Positions 17,652 through 25,952 of a stretch of 64,000 bases of DNA are shown here, in pieces. A model generated the notes under the pieces. That model was not told the DNA's origin and ran no database searches. It saw nothing but the letters and a program-made list of their open reading frames with translations. How positions within the stretch are numbered: position 1 is the first letter of the stretch; the number at the start of each line of letters is the position of its first letter. Made by a program: the position numbers and the translations under genes. Origin of the DNA: Candidatus Eiseniibacteriota bacterium (GTDB lineage Bacteria > Eisenbacteria > RBG-16-71-46 > CAIMUX01); NCBI GenBank assembly GCA_020633975.1, contig JACKCR010000002.1:2480001-2544000 (forward strand), written 5' to 3'.

Positions 17652-18122
17652 TTACTGGATCTGGAGACGGACCGGCTTTGCTTCCGGAAGGAAGGGGAGC
17701 GTCAGCTCGAGGACGCCGTCCTCGAAGCGGGCCGTCACCTTGGTCGCGTCGATCTTCTCCGGCAGCCGCAGCGTGCGCTCGAAGGTGCCAACGTACCGCT
17801 CCTGCCGAACGACCTTGCCGTCCTTCTCTTCCTTCTGCTCCGTCTTCCGCTCACCGCGCACCGTGAGAACACCGTCCTGGAACGTCACCTCGATGTCGTC
17901 CTTCCGGAGACCCGGCAGGTCGAGATGCACCCTGTAGTGATCCTTCTCCTGGACCAGGTCCATCGGAGGCGTGAGTCGACGGGTTACCTCACCATTCGGG
18001 GTCTTGGTTTCGGCCACTGATGGGGCCAGTGCCCAGCTCATGAGGTTCTCGAACTCGCGATCGAAGTCCTCGAAGAGGGAGTTCCTGCGAGCGCTTCCGG
18101 GGGTCCACTGTACGAGCTTCAT
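17652..18122 (-). CDS. Small heat-shock protein, Hsp20/alpha-crystallin family
   Basis: A 156-residue ATP-independent chaperone. Residues about 45-145 form the alpha-crystallin domain: PPMDLVQEKDHYRVHLDLPG at its start, DGVLTVRGER in the middle and the closing FEDGVLELTLP. A short C-terminal extension follows the domain (KPVRLQIQ). I choose ATG 18122 because AGGAGG lies nine bases upstream; ATG 18131 directly abuts that site. A sigma32-like promoter candidate lies about 50 bases upstream. The gene is monocistronic, with a hairpin downstream. Confidence 0.95.
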   Translation of the reverse strand: MKLVQWTPGSARRNSLFEDFDREFENLMSWALAPSVAETKTPNGEVTRRLTPPMDLVQEKDHYRVHLDLPGLRKDDIEVTFQDGVLTVRGERKTEQKEEKDGKVVRQERYVGTFERTLRLPEKIDATKVTARFEDGVLELTLPFLPEAKPVRLQIQ

Positions 18123-18169
18123 CGGTTTCATCCTCCTGCTTCATCCAATTGAGTCTGTCGTTCGATCGG

Positions 18170-18199
18170 TTTGGGGGCGGACCCCGGGTCGGGCTCAAC
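18170..18199 (-). promoter_or_regulatory. Candidate heat-shock (sigma32-like) promoter for hsp20
   Basis: On the minus strand GTTGAG is followed, after about 16 bases, by CCCCCAAA, resembling the CTTGAAA/CCCCATNT boxes of sigma32 promoters. It lies about 50 bases before the hsp20 start codon. The match is partial and this is a visual call. Confidence 0.3.
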
Positions 18200-18360
18200 T
18201 TCCCGGGATCCAGCCATCTCTGTACGTATTGGATAGAGCAGGGCGCGTGCCAAGTCCGGTAGGGATTGGCGATTGCAGCCGTAAGAAGCTGTGAAGTGGG
18301 CAGATAGAGGCGGCACGGGGGGATGCCGATCCAGTCGACGGAGAACTCACCAGATCGCAA

Positions 18361-18410
18361 TGATCCATAATGAAACACGTCAGATATTGCGTGCGTTTCA
18401 TTATGCATCA
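18361..18410. promoter_or_regulatory. Long inverted repeat, possible operator or RNA hairpin
   Basis: Arms TGATCCATAATGAAAC (18361-18376) and GTTTCATTATGCATCA (18395-18410) are complementary at 15 of 16 positions, including a perfect 11-bp core, around an 18-base centre in which ACG and CGT can also pair. The arms are far more AT-rich than the surroundings. It lies 146 bases past metG and about 240 bases upstream of hsp20. No T-run follows either arm. Confidence 0.6.
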
Positions 18411-18555
18411 TCACTGGCGTCACAGGCCAGGCAGAGAGTTCAGTTTGTCGTCCGGGCCCGGGTCCGGCGTCCGGGTCCGGGACTCCCTCCGCCAACCCAA
18501 CCGTACCGACGTCGCGTCCCGTCCTCTGCTCGCCGACGACAGCCCCCGTCGGCTT

Positions 18556-20259
18556 TCAGTCGGTCGGCTGCTCCTCAGATAGCTCGTACTGCCTGAACAA
18601 AAGGCGCGGCTCCCCGAGAACGTGCCCGGAAGGCAGCTCGACCGTCGCGTCCTGCCAGCGCAGGCTCCCCTCGGGAAGCGCCAGCATCTCGCGCGTCACC
18701 TCGGCCGAGTACGGCAGGAAGGGAGCCATGAGCACTGCCAACCCCTTCACCGTCTGCGCGCAGACGTTGAGGATCGTCCCGCCGGCCGCCGGATCCGTCT
18801 TCCGGACCTTCCACGGTTCCTTGTCGTTGAAGTAGGCGTTCGTCTCTCTGGCCAACGCCATGAGATCGCCGAGCGCCGCCTTGAACCGGTAGGCATCGAG
18901 GTTCTTCTCCATCGACGCCTGGGTTTCCGCCACTCGCGCGAGCTGGGCCAAGTCGCGCTCGTCCCGCTCGCCCACTTCGGGCACGACGCCCTCGTAGAAG
19001 CGCTGGAGGAAGGTCAGAGTTCGGTTCACGTAGTTGCCGAGCGCGCCCAGCAGCTCGGAGTTGTTCCGCTGGACGAGGTCCGCGAGATCGAAGGCGGTGC
19101 GTGCACTCTCCGGCGCGATCGCTGTCAGGTAGTACCGGAGCGGATCGGGATCGAACTCGTTCAAGAACTCGCCGAGCCAGACGGCGTTCCCGCGGCTCTT
19201 CGAGAACTTCTCCTCCGTGTCGCCGAGCTTCACGTTGAGGAACGAGTTCGCGACCACCTGCGCCGGGAGCTGGTAGCTGCCCTCGGCTTGCATCATCGCG
19301 GGCCAGGTGAGTGCATGGAAGACGGTGTTGTCTTCTCCGATGAAGTGGACGATCCGAGTCTCGGAGTCCTTCCACCAACGCTCGTACTCCTTCCAGTCTC
19401 CCCCATGATCGGCGCAATGCTGCGCCGTGAACGAGACGTATCCGATCGGCGCATCGAACCAGACGTAGAGCACTTTTCCTTCCGCGTCGGGATCGTCGAG
19501 CGGTACTGGGACACCCCAGTGTAGGTCGCGCGTCATCGCACGCTCGGGTAGCCCCTGCTTGATCTGACCGAGGGCGAAGTTGAGAACGGTATCCCGCCAA
19601 GCTGGCTGATCACCGTGCGGCTCGCGCTTCGCCTCGAGCCACTCGCGGAGCGGAGTCTCGAACTCACCGAGCCGGAGATACCAGTGCGTCGTCTCCCGGA
19701 GTTCCGGAGTAGTTCCCGTTACGGTGCTCTTCGGGTCTATGAGCTCGATCTGGTCGTAGGTCGAACCGCAGCGATCACACTGGTCGCCGTGCGCATCCGG
19801 GTTGCCGCAGTTCGGGCAGGTCCCTTCGACGTACCGGTCGGGGAGGAACTGCTTCGCCTCGACGTCGTATAGCTGCTTCGACGTCTTCTTCTCGAAGAAC
19901 CCCTTTTCGTGTATCGACCGAAAGAAGCCCTGACTGATCCGCTCGTGCATCTCGACGAAGTCGGGATGGTGCGTCCCGCCGTACACGTCGAACTCGACTC
20001 CCACGCGGGAGAAGTCTTCCTTCTGGAACGCGTTGTAGCGAGTCACGAGGTCCTGGACCGGCACACCTTCCTTCCTCGCGGACATGAGCGAGGCCACACC
20101 GTTGTCGTCGCTACCGCAGACGAAGAGCACGTCTTCGCCCTTCGAGCGGAGGTAGCGGACGAAGATGTCCGCAGGAAGGTAGGCACCGGCCAAGTGCCCG
20201 ACGTGGAGCCTACCGTTCGAGTAGGGAAGGCCGGATGTGACGAGGAAGCGACGCGCCAT
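18556..20259 (-). CDS. metG: Methionyl-tRNA synthetase
   Basis: A 567-residue class I synthetase that charges tRNA-Met for initiation and elongation. The HIGH motif is HVGH (residues 19-22). A zinc knuckle of two CxxC pairs lies at about 147-165 (CPNCG ... CDRCG), and KFSKS serves as the KMSKS loop near 350. The anticodon-binding helical domain ends the protein; the dimerising tRNA-binding domain found at the C-terminus of many bacterial MetRS is absent, as in the shorter MetG1-type enzymes. GGAAAGGA precedes ATG 20259. It stands alone between the glycosyltransferase gene upstream and the hsp20 region. Confidence 0.97.
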   Translation of the reverse strand: MARRFLVTSGLPYSNGRLHVGHLAGAYLPADIFVRYLRSKGEDVLFVCGSDDNGVASLMSARKEGVPVQDLVTRYNAFQKEDFSRVGVEFDVYGGTHHPDFVEMHERISQGFFRSIHEKGFFEKKTSKQLYDVEAKQFLPDRYVEGTCPNCGNPDAHGDQCDRCGSTYDQIELIDPKSTVTGTTPELRETTHWYLRLGEFETPLREWLEAKREPHGDQPAWRDTVLNFALGQIKQGLPERAMTRDLHWGVPVPLDDPDAEGKVLYVWFDAPIGYVSFTAQHCADHGGDWKEYERWWKDSETRIVHFIGEDNTVFHALTWPAMMQAEGSYQLPAQVVANSFLNVKLGDTEEKFSKSRGNAVWLGEFLNEFDPDPLRYYLTAIAPESARTAFDLADLVQRNNSELLGALGNYVNRTLTFLQRFYEGVVPEVGERDERDLAQLARVAETQASMEKNLDAYRFKAALGDLMALARETNAYFNDKEPWKVRKTDPAAGGTILNVCAQTVKGLAVLMAPFLPYSAEVTREMLALPEGSLRWQDATVELPSGHVLGEPRLLFRQYELSEEQPTD

Positions 20260-20336
20260 GAAGGGTCCTTTCCAGGCTGCCAGAGCTCACGAATGAACCG
20301 CGAGGATACAACGACGGAACTCGGGGTCCAACACTG

Positions 20337-21542
20337 CTACCGGTTCCGACTCCCCGCCCGTGCGATTCCAAGGATCCGGTCGGCCACCGCGTCCGCACCG
20401 CCCAAATGCGGACGCTCCCGGGGCTCTGGAGCCGCCTCCACCCTATCCAGCGCGGGACCGAGCCGCCCCTCGTACAGGTCGGTTTCGCTGAGCAACGCAT
20501 GGCGCAGATATCGCTCGATAGCGTCGACCAGGATCGGATACTCCGGGAATCCGGTGCGAACCGCGTGGACCAGCGGAGTCTGGTTCACGATGCACTCGGA
20601 GACGATGCCATACCCCGGCTTCGAGACGACCAGGTCACAGCTCGCCAGGACGTCACGGAACGGGACGCTCTGCGGGTCGACGGCGTGGAAGTGCGGCTGT
20701 CCCCACGCTAGCGGCAGCACCGTGAAGTACTCCGTCCGCGGGACTGCGCCCGCGCGGTCCAGAGCTGCGTCGTCCCACTCCAAGCTGGTGAACGAGAGCA
20801 GCACCCACCTCATGGTGGGATCGGCGCCCGTCATCGATGCGATCTCCAAACGTCGATCCGATCCGGGCTGCCCCGAAAGCGGCATGTCCTCGCGCTTCGG
20901 GAACGCCGTCATCGGCTCCGCAAACGGGAGCCGAAGAAGCAGGTCACACTGCGCGTACGCACCCGCGAACCGGTTCACGGCCGGACGCCACCGGCTGTCC
21001 GCCTGCGCGTACGGCTCGTAGATCCAGTCCCAGCCGAAGTTCCCCACCGCGACGGCAGGAATGCCTCGAGCTCTCGCCGCCTCGATCGGAATGCCCGGGA
21101 TGTCACAAACGACCACGTCGGCCTGGGCCGCCTCCAGCGCCCGCGCTTCCGACTCGACCCGTGCGTCCCAACTCGCGAGAAGTCGCTCGACCGCAAGGAG
21201 CGACGCGTCGGGATCGATCCGGACGGAGTCCAACTGGGCCATCCCCACGTCGAAACTCTCGTGACGCAGGTCCGTGTCGCTCCCGAGCCGCGCCTCGAGA
21301 AACGAAGCCGGCAACCCGGAAACGACACGCACGTCGACGTCGCCCGGATCGCCGCTCAGGCTTCCGCCCAGGTTTCGGCTCAGGTTTGGGCTCGGGTTTC
21401 CGCCCAGGTTTCCGCTCTGGTTTTCGCTCAGGCTTCGGCTTCGGCTCTGGCTTTGGCCGCGACGCCGGATCGCGTTCACGACCTCGCATGACCTGACGCC
21501 GTGGCCGTACCCGTGCGCGCTGATGTAGTAGACGACCCGCAT
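20337..21542 (-). CDS. GT-B glycosyltransferase related to the N-terminal domain of plant L-arabinokinase
   Basis: A 401-residue GT-B-fold protein. It begins with YYISAHGYGHGVRSCEVV, the Gly/His-rich N-terminal motif of MurG-like transferases. It continues with VVVCDIPGIPIEAARARG and VGNFGWDWIYEPY, strongly reminiscent of the transferase-like N-terminal half of eukaryotic L-arabinokinases. The donor-site part has SKPGYGIVSECI near residue 305. Between the first strand-helix unit and the second strand lies a 4-residue-period insert (residues about 28-65) encoded by 12-bp tandem repeats. GGGAGGA precedes ATG 21542. Substrates are unknown. It lies 77 bases upstream of metG. Confidence 0.82.
   Translation of the reverse strand: MRVVYYISAHGYGHGVRSCEVVNAIRRRGQSQSRSRSLSENQSGNLGGNPSPNLSRNLGGSLSGDPGDVDVRVVSGLPASFLEARLGSDTDLRHESFDVGMAQLDSVRIDPDASLLAVERLLASWDARVESEARALEAAQADVVVCDIPGIPIEAARARGIPAVAVGNFGWDWIYEPYAQADSRWRPAVNRFAGAYAQCDLLLRLPFAEPMTAFPKREDMPLSGQPGSDRRLEIASMTGADPTMRWVLLSFTSLEWDDAALDRAGAVPRTEYFTVLPLAWGQPHFHAVDPQSVPFRDVLASCDLVVSKPGYGIVSECIVNQTPLVHAVRTGFPEYPILVDAIERYLRHALLSETDLYEGRLGPALDRVEAAPEPRERPHLGGADAVADRILGIARAGSRNR
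21353..21460 (-). repeat. In-frame 12-bp tandem repeat within the glycosyltransferase gene
   Basis: Nine consecutive 12-base units, the first seven nearly identical (plus-strand consensus SGCYCDGGYTTB, e.g. CGCCCAGGTTTC), preserve frame and encode a four-residue period of Ser/Gly-x-Asn-x type. The unit length keeps the frame whatever the copy number, so length variation between strains would be tolerated. Confidence 0.9.
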
Positions 21543-21636
21543 GATTCCTCCCGAACGGACCGGATGAAGCTACCACGCGCGCGAAGGAACGCTAGACTCC
21601 ACACGAGAGCAGCCAATCCGCGCGAAAGGAACGACG

Positions 21637-22818
21637 ATGGACCGACACACGAAGGACGACTCAGCCGCGGGCCGACACCTTTCGCCCGCCGCTTTCACCC
21701 GGGGACTTGGTCTCGCACCGTTGGCCGCGATCCCGATCGCCATCCTCATCGCGGCCTGCGCGTCCAAGGACGTAGCCGCGACTGGAAGTGTGGACGCCAT
21801 CCAGCTTCCAGACGGCTTCGAGATCGAAGTGTGGGCCGACGACGTCCCGAACGCGCGCTCCCTCACCCGCTCCCCCAGCGGAACGATCTTCGTGGGGACG
21901 AGAAGCAACGGCCGGGTCTACGCACTTCCGGATGCCAACGGAGACCTCGTTCCCGACGCCGTCCATGTCATCGCAACCGGCCTGAACATGCCGAACGGCG
22001 TCGCCTTCCGGAACGGCTCGCTCTTTGTCGCGGAGGTGAACCGGATCCTGCGCTTCGACGAGATCGAAGCCAACCTCACCTCCCCGCCCGAGCCGGTGGT
22101 CGTTCGCGACGACTTGCCGACCGAGACGCACCACGGATGGAAGTTCATCGCCTTCGGCCCGGATGGGAAGCTCTACGTTCCGATCGGCGCCCCCTGCAAC
22201 GTCTGCGAGCAGTCCGACGAGCGGTTCGCCACGATCTGTCGGATGAATCCAGACGGCAGCGAGTTCGAGGTGTACGCCCACGGAATCCGGAACACGGTCG
22301 GCTTCACCTGGCACCCGACGAGCGGTGACCTCTGGTTCACGGACAACGGCAGAGACTGGCTGGGCGATGATCTGCCGCCGGACGAACTCAACCGTGCCGA
22401 TGCAGCTGGACTCCACTTCGGATTCCCCTACTGCCACGCCGGAACCGTTCTCGATCCCGACTTCGGGCAGGGCCGGACGTGTGACGAGTTCACCCCACCG
22501 GCCCGCGCGCTGGGCCCGCACGTCGCCGCCCTCGGCCTACGTTTCTACACTGGCGACAGCTTCCCTGCTGAGTACCAAGGGCAGATCTTCCTCGCGGAAC
22601 ACGGATCCTGGAATCGAAGCTCGAAGATCGGCTACCAGGTGTCCCTGGTCCGCCTCGAGGGGAACGAGGTCGTTTCGTACGAGCCGTTCGCGACAGGCTG
22701 GCTGCGCGGAGACGAAGTCACCGGGCGTCCAGTGGATCTCCTCGTCCTCCCCGACGGCTCGCTCCTCGTCTCGGACGATGCCGCTGGCGTGATCTACCGG
22801 ATCCGCTACGCCGGCTGA
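21637..22818 (+). CDS. PQQ-dependent sugar (sorbosone) dehydrogenase-like lipoprotein
   Basis: A 393-residue protein with a long N-terminus and a lipobox LIAAC (about 41-45), so it is lipid-anchored outside the cytoplasm. The mature part is a six-bladed beta-propeller of the soluble glucose/L-sorbosone dehydrogenase family: opening strand LPDGFEIEVWADDVPNARSL, then THHGWKFIAFGPDGKLYVPIG, an IRNTVGFTWHPTSGDLWFTDNG blade near the middle, and FLAEHGSWNRS later. Family enzymes oxidise aldoses using PQQ with calcium; PQQ-binding residues cannot be verified by eye. AAAGGA precedes ATG 21637. It is divergent from the glycosyltransferase gene, sharing a 94-base intergenic region. Confidence 0.88.
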   Translation: MDRHTKDDSAAGRHLSPAAFTRGLGLAPLAAIPIAILIAACASKDVAATGSVDAIQLPDGFEIEVWADDVPNARSLTRSPSGTIFVGTRSNGRVYALPDANGDLVPDAVHVIATGLNMPNGVAFRNGSLFVAEVNRILRFDEIEANLTSPPEPVVVRDDLPTETHHGWKFIAFGPDGKLYVPIGAPCNVCEQSDERFATICRMNPDGSEFEVYAHGIRNTVGFTWHPTSGDLWFTDNGRDWLGDDLPPDELNRADAAGLHFGFPYCHAGTVLDPDFGQGRTCDEFTPPARALGPHVAALGLRFYTGDSFPAEYQGQIFLAEHGSWNRSSKIGYQVSLVRLEGNEVVSYEPFATGWLRGDEVTGRPVDLLVLPDGSLLVSDDAAGVIYRIRYAG

Positions 22819-22841
22819 CAACGAGGCCACGGCTGACTTCG

Positions 22842-22873
22842 CCGGAGTTGGGGCTGCCGCAGTCCCCACTCGG
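22842..22873. terminator. Imperfect hairpin between convergent genes
   Basis: A 13-pair stem with three single-base bulges (CCG-AGT-GGGG-CTG against CAG-CCCC-ACT-CGG) and a CCG loop lies between the two stop codons. There is no T-run on either side, so it may serve both genes weakly. Confidence 0.4.
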
Positions 22874-22898
22874 ACCCGGTTGGGATGAACTCCGGGGA

Positions 22899-23978
22899 TC
22901 AGCCCAAGAAGAACGGAATCGCGACGAAAGCGAGATAGATCAGGAGAAGCGGCACTCCGTAGATCCGTTTGAACTCACCCCGCTGCACGGACGAGTGGAT
23001 GAAGATCCGGAACAAGAAGAGGATCAACAGCATCGTCGGTAGGTGCAGGTAGAGGAAGATCTCGGGAATCGACGCCCCGTGTTCGATGATCGGGAGCTTC
23101 GCCGCGACGGACGATCCTCCGATCACGAACAGGACGTTCAGGATATCCGCGCCGATCACGTTTCCGACCAGAAGCTCCTTGTGGCCTCGCCGGAGGCTGG
23201 TCAGACCGATCACGAGCTCAGGGAGCGACGTCCCGAGAGCGACGAGCGACGCGGCGATGACCACCTGGGGGACTCCCCACCTCAGAGCTAGCTCACCGAC
23301 GGAACTCACGAGCGTGTGGCTCGAGAAGATCACCATCACGATCCCACCGAGGATCATCGCGATGAGTGCGAAGAGCGAGTGGTGAGCGGCGTGCTCGACG
23401 CTGTCGTCTTCCCCGCCAACTGCGACGTCCGCACGCGCCCTCATCGCGTCCTCTGCAACCTGGCGCTGCCTGGCCCAACGCACGGAGATCCAGAGGTAGG
23501 CGCCGAGGAGCAGCAGGAGAAGGACTCCGAGGGGACGCCCGATGTAGGCGGCGTCTCCTTGGAGCATCCATGCGATGTAGCACGCGGCCGCGAGGAGCGC
23601 GGCGGAACCCACCTGCACCCATCCTTGTCTCGAGAGCACGAACTTGTCGGCAGGCAGAGTGGTGAGGAGGCAACCGAGACCGAAGATGAGTCCGGTATCC
23701 GCGATGACCGAACCTACAGCGTTTCCTAGCGCCAGCCCAGCATCTCCCGACCACGCGGCCATCACGGAGACGGCGAACTCCGGACTCGTGGTGCCGAGGG
23801 AAACGATCGTCGCGCCGACGATGACCTTGGGCATGCCGAGGCGGAACGCGGCGCCGGCCGCGCCCTCGACCAGGACGTCAGCTCCCTTCCCCACGATCCC
23901 GAGGCTCACGATCGTGACGAGAAGGAGGATCAGCTGCGACTGGCCTTCGAACCAGGCGTGAGGGATGAGGTGCTCCAT
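22899..23978 (-). CDS. Calcium/sodium antiporter, CaCA family (YrbG type)
   Basis: A 359-residue membrane protein with two inverted five-helix repeats. The alpha-repeat signatures are GATIVSLGTTSPEFAVS (about 56-72, followed by GNAVGSVIADT) and AASLVALGTSLPELVIGL (about 245-262, followed by GNVIGADILNVL). These contain the acidic and polar residues that bind Ca2+ and Na+. A cytoplasmic loop in the middle is charged (RADVAVGGEDDS). It exchanges Na+ or H+ for Ca2+ across the inner membrane. No strong ribosome site precedes ATG 23978. The gene stands alone, with the terminator of the TPR gene lying 98 bases upstream. Confidence 0.95.
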   Translation of the reverse strand: MEHLIPHAWFEGQSQLILLLVTIVSLGIVGKGADVLVEGAAGAAFRLGMPKVIVGATIVSLGTTSPEFAVSVMAAWSGDAGLALGNAVGSVIADTGLIFGLGCLLTTLPADKFVLSRQGWVQVGSAALLAAACYIAWMLQGDAAYIGRPLGVLLLLLLGAYLWISVRWARQRQVAEDAMRARADVAVGGEDDSVEHAAHHSLFALIAMILGGIVMVIFSSHTLVSSVGELALRWGVPQVVIAASLVALGTSLPELVIGLTSLRRGHKELLVGNVIGADILNVLFVIGGSSVAAKLPIIEHGASIPEIFLYLHLPTMLLILFLFRIFIHSSVQRGEFKRIYGVPLLLIYLAFVAIPFFLG

Positions 23979-24075
23979 AACCGCGGGAGTCTAGTGGAGC
24001 GATCCACTACCGGAAAGCGACTTCGGCGGAACGGCCCCGAACTCGTCGTCGGAACCGGGAGTCGACCACGAAAGA

Positions 24076-24109
24076 AGGACGGCCGGAGACGCGAGGCCCC
24101 GGCCGTCCT
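24076..24109 (-). terminator. Intrinsic terminator of the TPR gene
   Basis: A perfect 11-bp stem (AGGACGGCCGG and complement) with a 12-base loop is followed on the minus strand by TTCTTTC. It begins 34 bases after the TPR gene stop codon, a good position for a Rho-independent terminator. Confidence 0.75.
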
Positions 24110-24143
24110 GGCGAAGTTCAGGAAGCGAACCCTTCGGCAGTCC

Positions 24144-25433
24144 CTACCGGGACGGCGCTTCCGGCATCGCAGTCAGGTCACCCTCGACGACAGCATGCCC
24201 AGAAGACGGTTCTTCGCTCACTCCAAGCGCGTCGCCGAGTTCGGGCCCCCCGCCGATCTGAGACAGCTCCTCCACGAACTCGGCCGCGTAGGTGGCGAGG
24301 TCCAGAGGCTCGCGGCTCTGACTCGGACGGAGTGCCGTCACTCGGTCCAGGTTCGTCTGCGCACGCTCGTAGCCACCATCGATGCCGACCGCCTGCGCGT
24401 ACGCCGTCGAGGCGCCATCGAAGTCCCCGATCCGCTCGAGAGCAATGCCCAAGTTGTTCTGGAAGACCGCGACGGTCGAATCGAGTTCAACCGCTCTGGC
24501 CAGGGGCGGAACGGCGAGGGTGAACTCCTCCTTCTCGATCCGGATGAGGCCGAGGTTGTTCATCGACCAGACATCCTCCGGCTGCCGGGTGAGAAGCTCC
24601 ATGTAGACGTCGGCGGCGTCCGTACTCCGGCCGAGGTTGTGGAGAGCACGTGCATAGACCCGTGCCGCGTCTCGGTTCTCCGGAGCGAGCTCCCGTGCTC
24701 GCTCGACCGGCAGGAGCGCCTCGGAGTAGTCGGCGAGCTCCATCCGAGCACGAGCGAGATTGACGAGGGACTTCTGGTGCTCCGGATCGATGTCGAGCGC
24801 GGCGAGGAACGCTCCCTCCGCCGCCTCGGGGAACCCCGCCTTCAAGTTGGAGAGTCCGAGCATGTAGAACCCCCACGCGTTGTCGCCGTGGTCTTCGACG
24901 TACGCGGAGAAGTACCGACGCGCCTCGGCGTACTGCCCCCGCTGGAACAGAGCCTCCGCGTCCGCGTAGGCCACCGGCCGCTCGATGTCCGTGAGGTCCA
25001 GGACATCCTCCTGATCGCCGTCCGACGCGTCGGCCATGTCGTTACCCGTATCTTCGGAATCGAACGCCGGGCGCACCGAGTCGGACGATGCGGAAGAGGA
25101 GGGAGCGCCCGCGTCCAGATCCGCGGTGCGCCCGGCGTCGAGGGGGCGAGAGGCCGTGTCGGTTTCGATGACGGAAGACGCGGACATCGCATCGCCCGAG
25201 GCCGTCCCGGACGGATCCGCCTGGACCGGGCCGACCGGCACTTGGAACGTCGGGGTGTCCGGTACGGAGTTCGCCGCGTGATCGCGATCAGCCGTGGAGG
25301 TCTCGGATCCCGACCCGTTCCAGGCATAGAACGCCAGCCCGACGCCAACGAGCGCACCGAGACTGATGACGGTGGTGACGAAGACGCGACCGAAGCCGGG
25401 GCCGGACTCTCGCTGCTGGTGGATCTGGTTCAT
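24144..25433 (-). CDS. Membrane-anchored TPR-repeat protein
   Basis: A 429-residue protein. One N-terminal helix (about 14-36) anchors it. A Ser/Thr/Asp/Pro-rich linker (about 37-145) follows, then at least six tetratricopeptide repeats (about 150-390), e.g. AEALFQRGQYAEARRYFSAY and NNLGIALERIGDFDGASTAYAQ, and a short acidic tail. TPR arrays bind other proteins; no partner is evident from the neighbours. The start is ATG 25433 with GGAAGGAG upstream; the frame stays open further upstream but the extra sequence looks noncoding. A good terminator follows. Confidence 0.88.
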   Translation of the reverse strand: MNQIHQQRESGPGFGRVFVTTVISLGALVGVGLAFYAWNGSGSETSTADRDHAANSVPDTPTFQVPVGPVQADPSGTASGDAMSASSVIETDTASRPLDAGRTADLDAGAPSSSASSDSVRPAFDSEDTGNDMADASDGDQEDVLDLTDIERPVAYADAEALFQRGQYAEARRYFSAYVEDHGDNAWGFYMLGLSNLKAGFPEAAEGAFLAALDIDPEHQKSLVNLARARMELADYSEALLPVERARELAPENRDAARVYARALHNLGRSTDAADVYMELLTRQPEDVWSMNNLGLIRIEKEEFTLAVPPLARAVELDSTVAVFQNNLGIALERIGDFDGASTAYAQAVGIDGGYERAQTNLDRVTALRPSQSREPLDLATYAAEFVEELSQIGGGPELGDALGVSEEPSSGHAVVEGDLTAMPEAPSR

Positions 25434-25952
25434 CGAAGTGCTCCTTCCCTGCGTCCACTTCGCGATCCCTAGAGCATCTCGCGGAACATTTCCGCGTCGC
25501 TTCGGGCGGGGCCGGACCGTGGACTGCGGTTCCCGGATCGCGCGTTCGAGGGGAGAAACGCAACCGCCGCGCCACGCACGGAGGACGACGTGAGGAAACT
25601 CGCAACGGCTTGTGGGAGTGTGGGATCGAGGGTGGCGAGCTAGAGCGTAGAAGCACATCGAGAACGATCGCGTGGCCTCGCGGACACGACCGAAGGTGTC
25701 CACGCGCACACGAGGACGCTCAACCCATGGGGCAATGCGGAGACAACCACGGTCGCGCACACCGTGGCCCGATTGGCGGATCCGTCGTCCACGTGCACCC
25801 GGCCCTGCACGTCACAGGGAACGCCTCCCGCACACCCCCCCAAAATGAGCACCGCCCACCTCCAGACGGAGGCGGGCGGTTCCGCGATTCCTTCGCGACG
25901 TGCGCGTCCTGCGACCTTGGTGGCCCCGCGCGCGCTTGGTAGCAGCTACCGA
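25434..25952. other. 519-bp noncoding region
   Basis: This region separates the TPR gene (start 25433) from the KaiC/DnaB-like gene (stop 25953), both on the minus strand. It holds a terminator-like hairpin (25851-25880). The remaining roughly 400 bases have open frames without ribosome sites or protein-like composition; I see no gene or RNA in them. Confidence 0.6.
25851..25880 (-). terminator. Terminator-like hairpin after the KaiC/DnaB-like gene
   Basis: Thirteen-base arms (ACCGCCCACCTCC against GGAGGCGGGCGGT) pair at 12 positions around an AGAC loop. On the minus strand they are followed by TGCTCATTTTG, giving a short T-run. It lies about 70 bases past the stop codon at 25953. Confidence 0.65.

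Larger units (their letters stand above)
18123..18555. other. 433-bp noncoding region between hsp20 and metG
   Basis: No supportable gene. It holds the hsp20 leader and a sigma32-like promoter candidate (18170-18199), and a long dyad (18361-18410) in a locally AT-rich patch. The part nearest metG (18430-18555) is GC-rich without visible structure. Confidence 0.6.

Noticed and set aside
19192-19209. KFSKS instead of KMSKS in methionyl-tRNA synthetase as a possible defect
   Set aside because: KFSKS is a normal variant of this loop in several MetRS groups.
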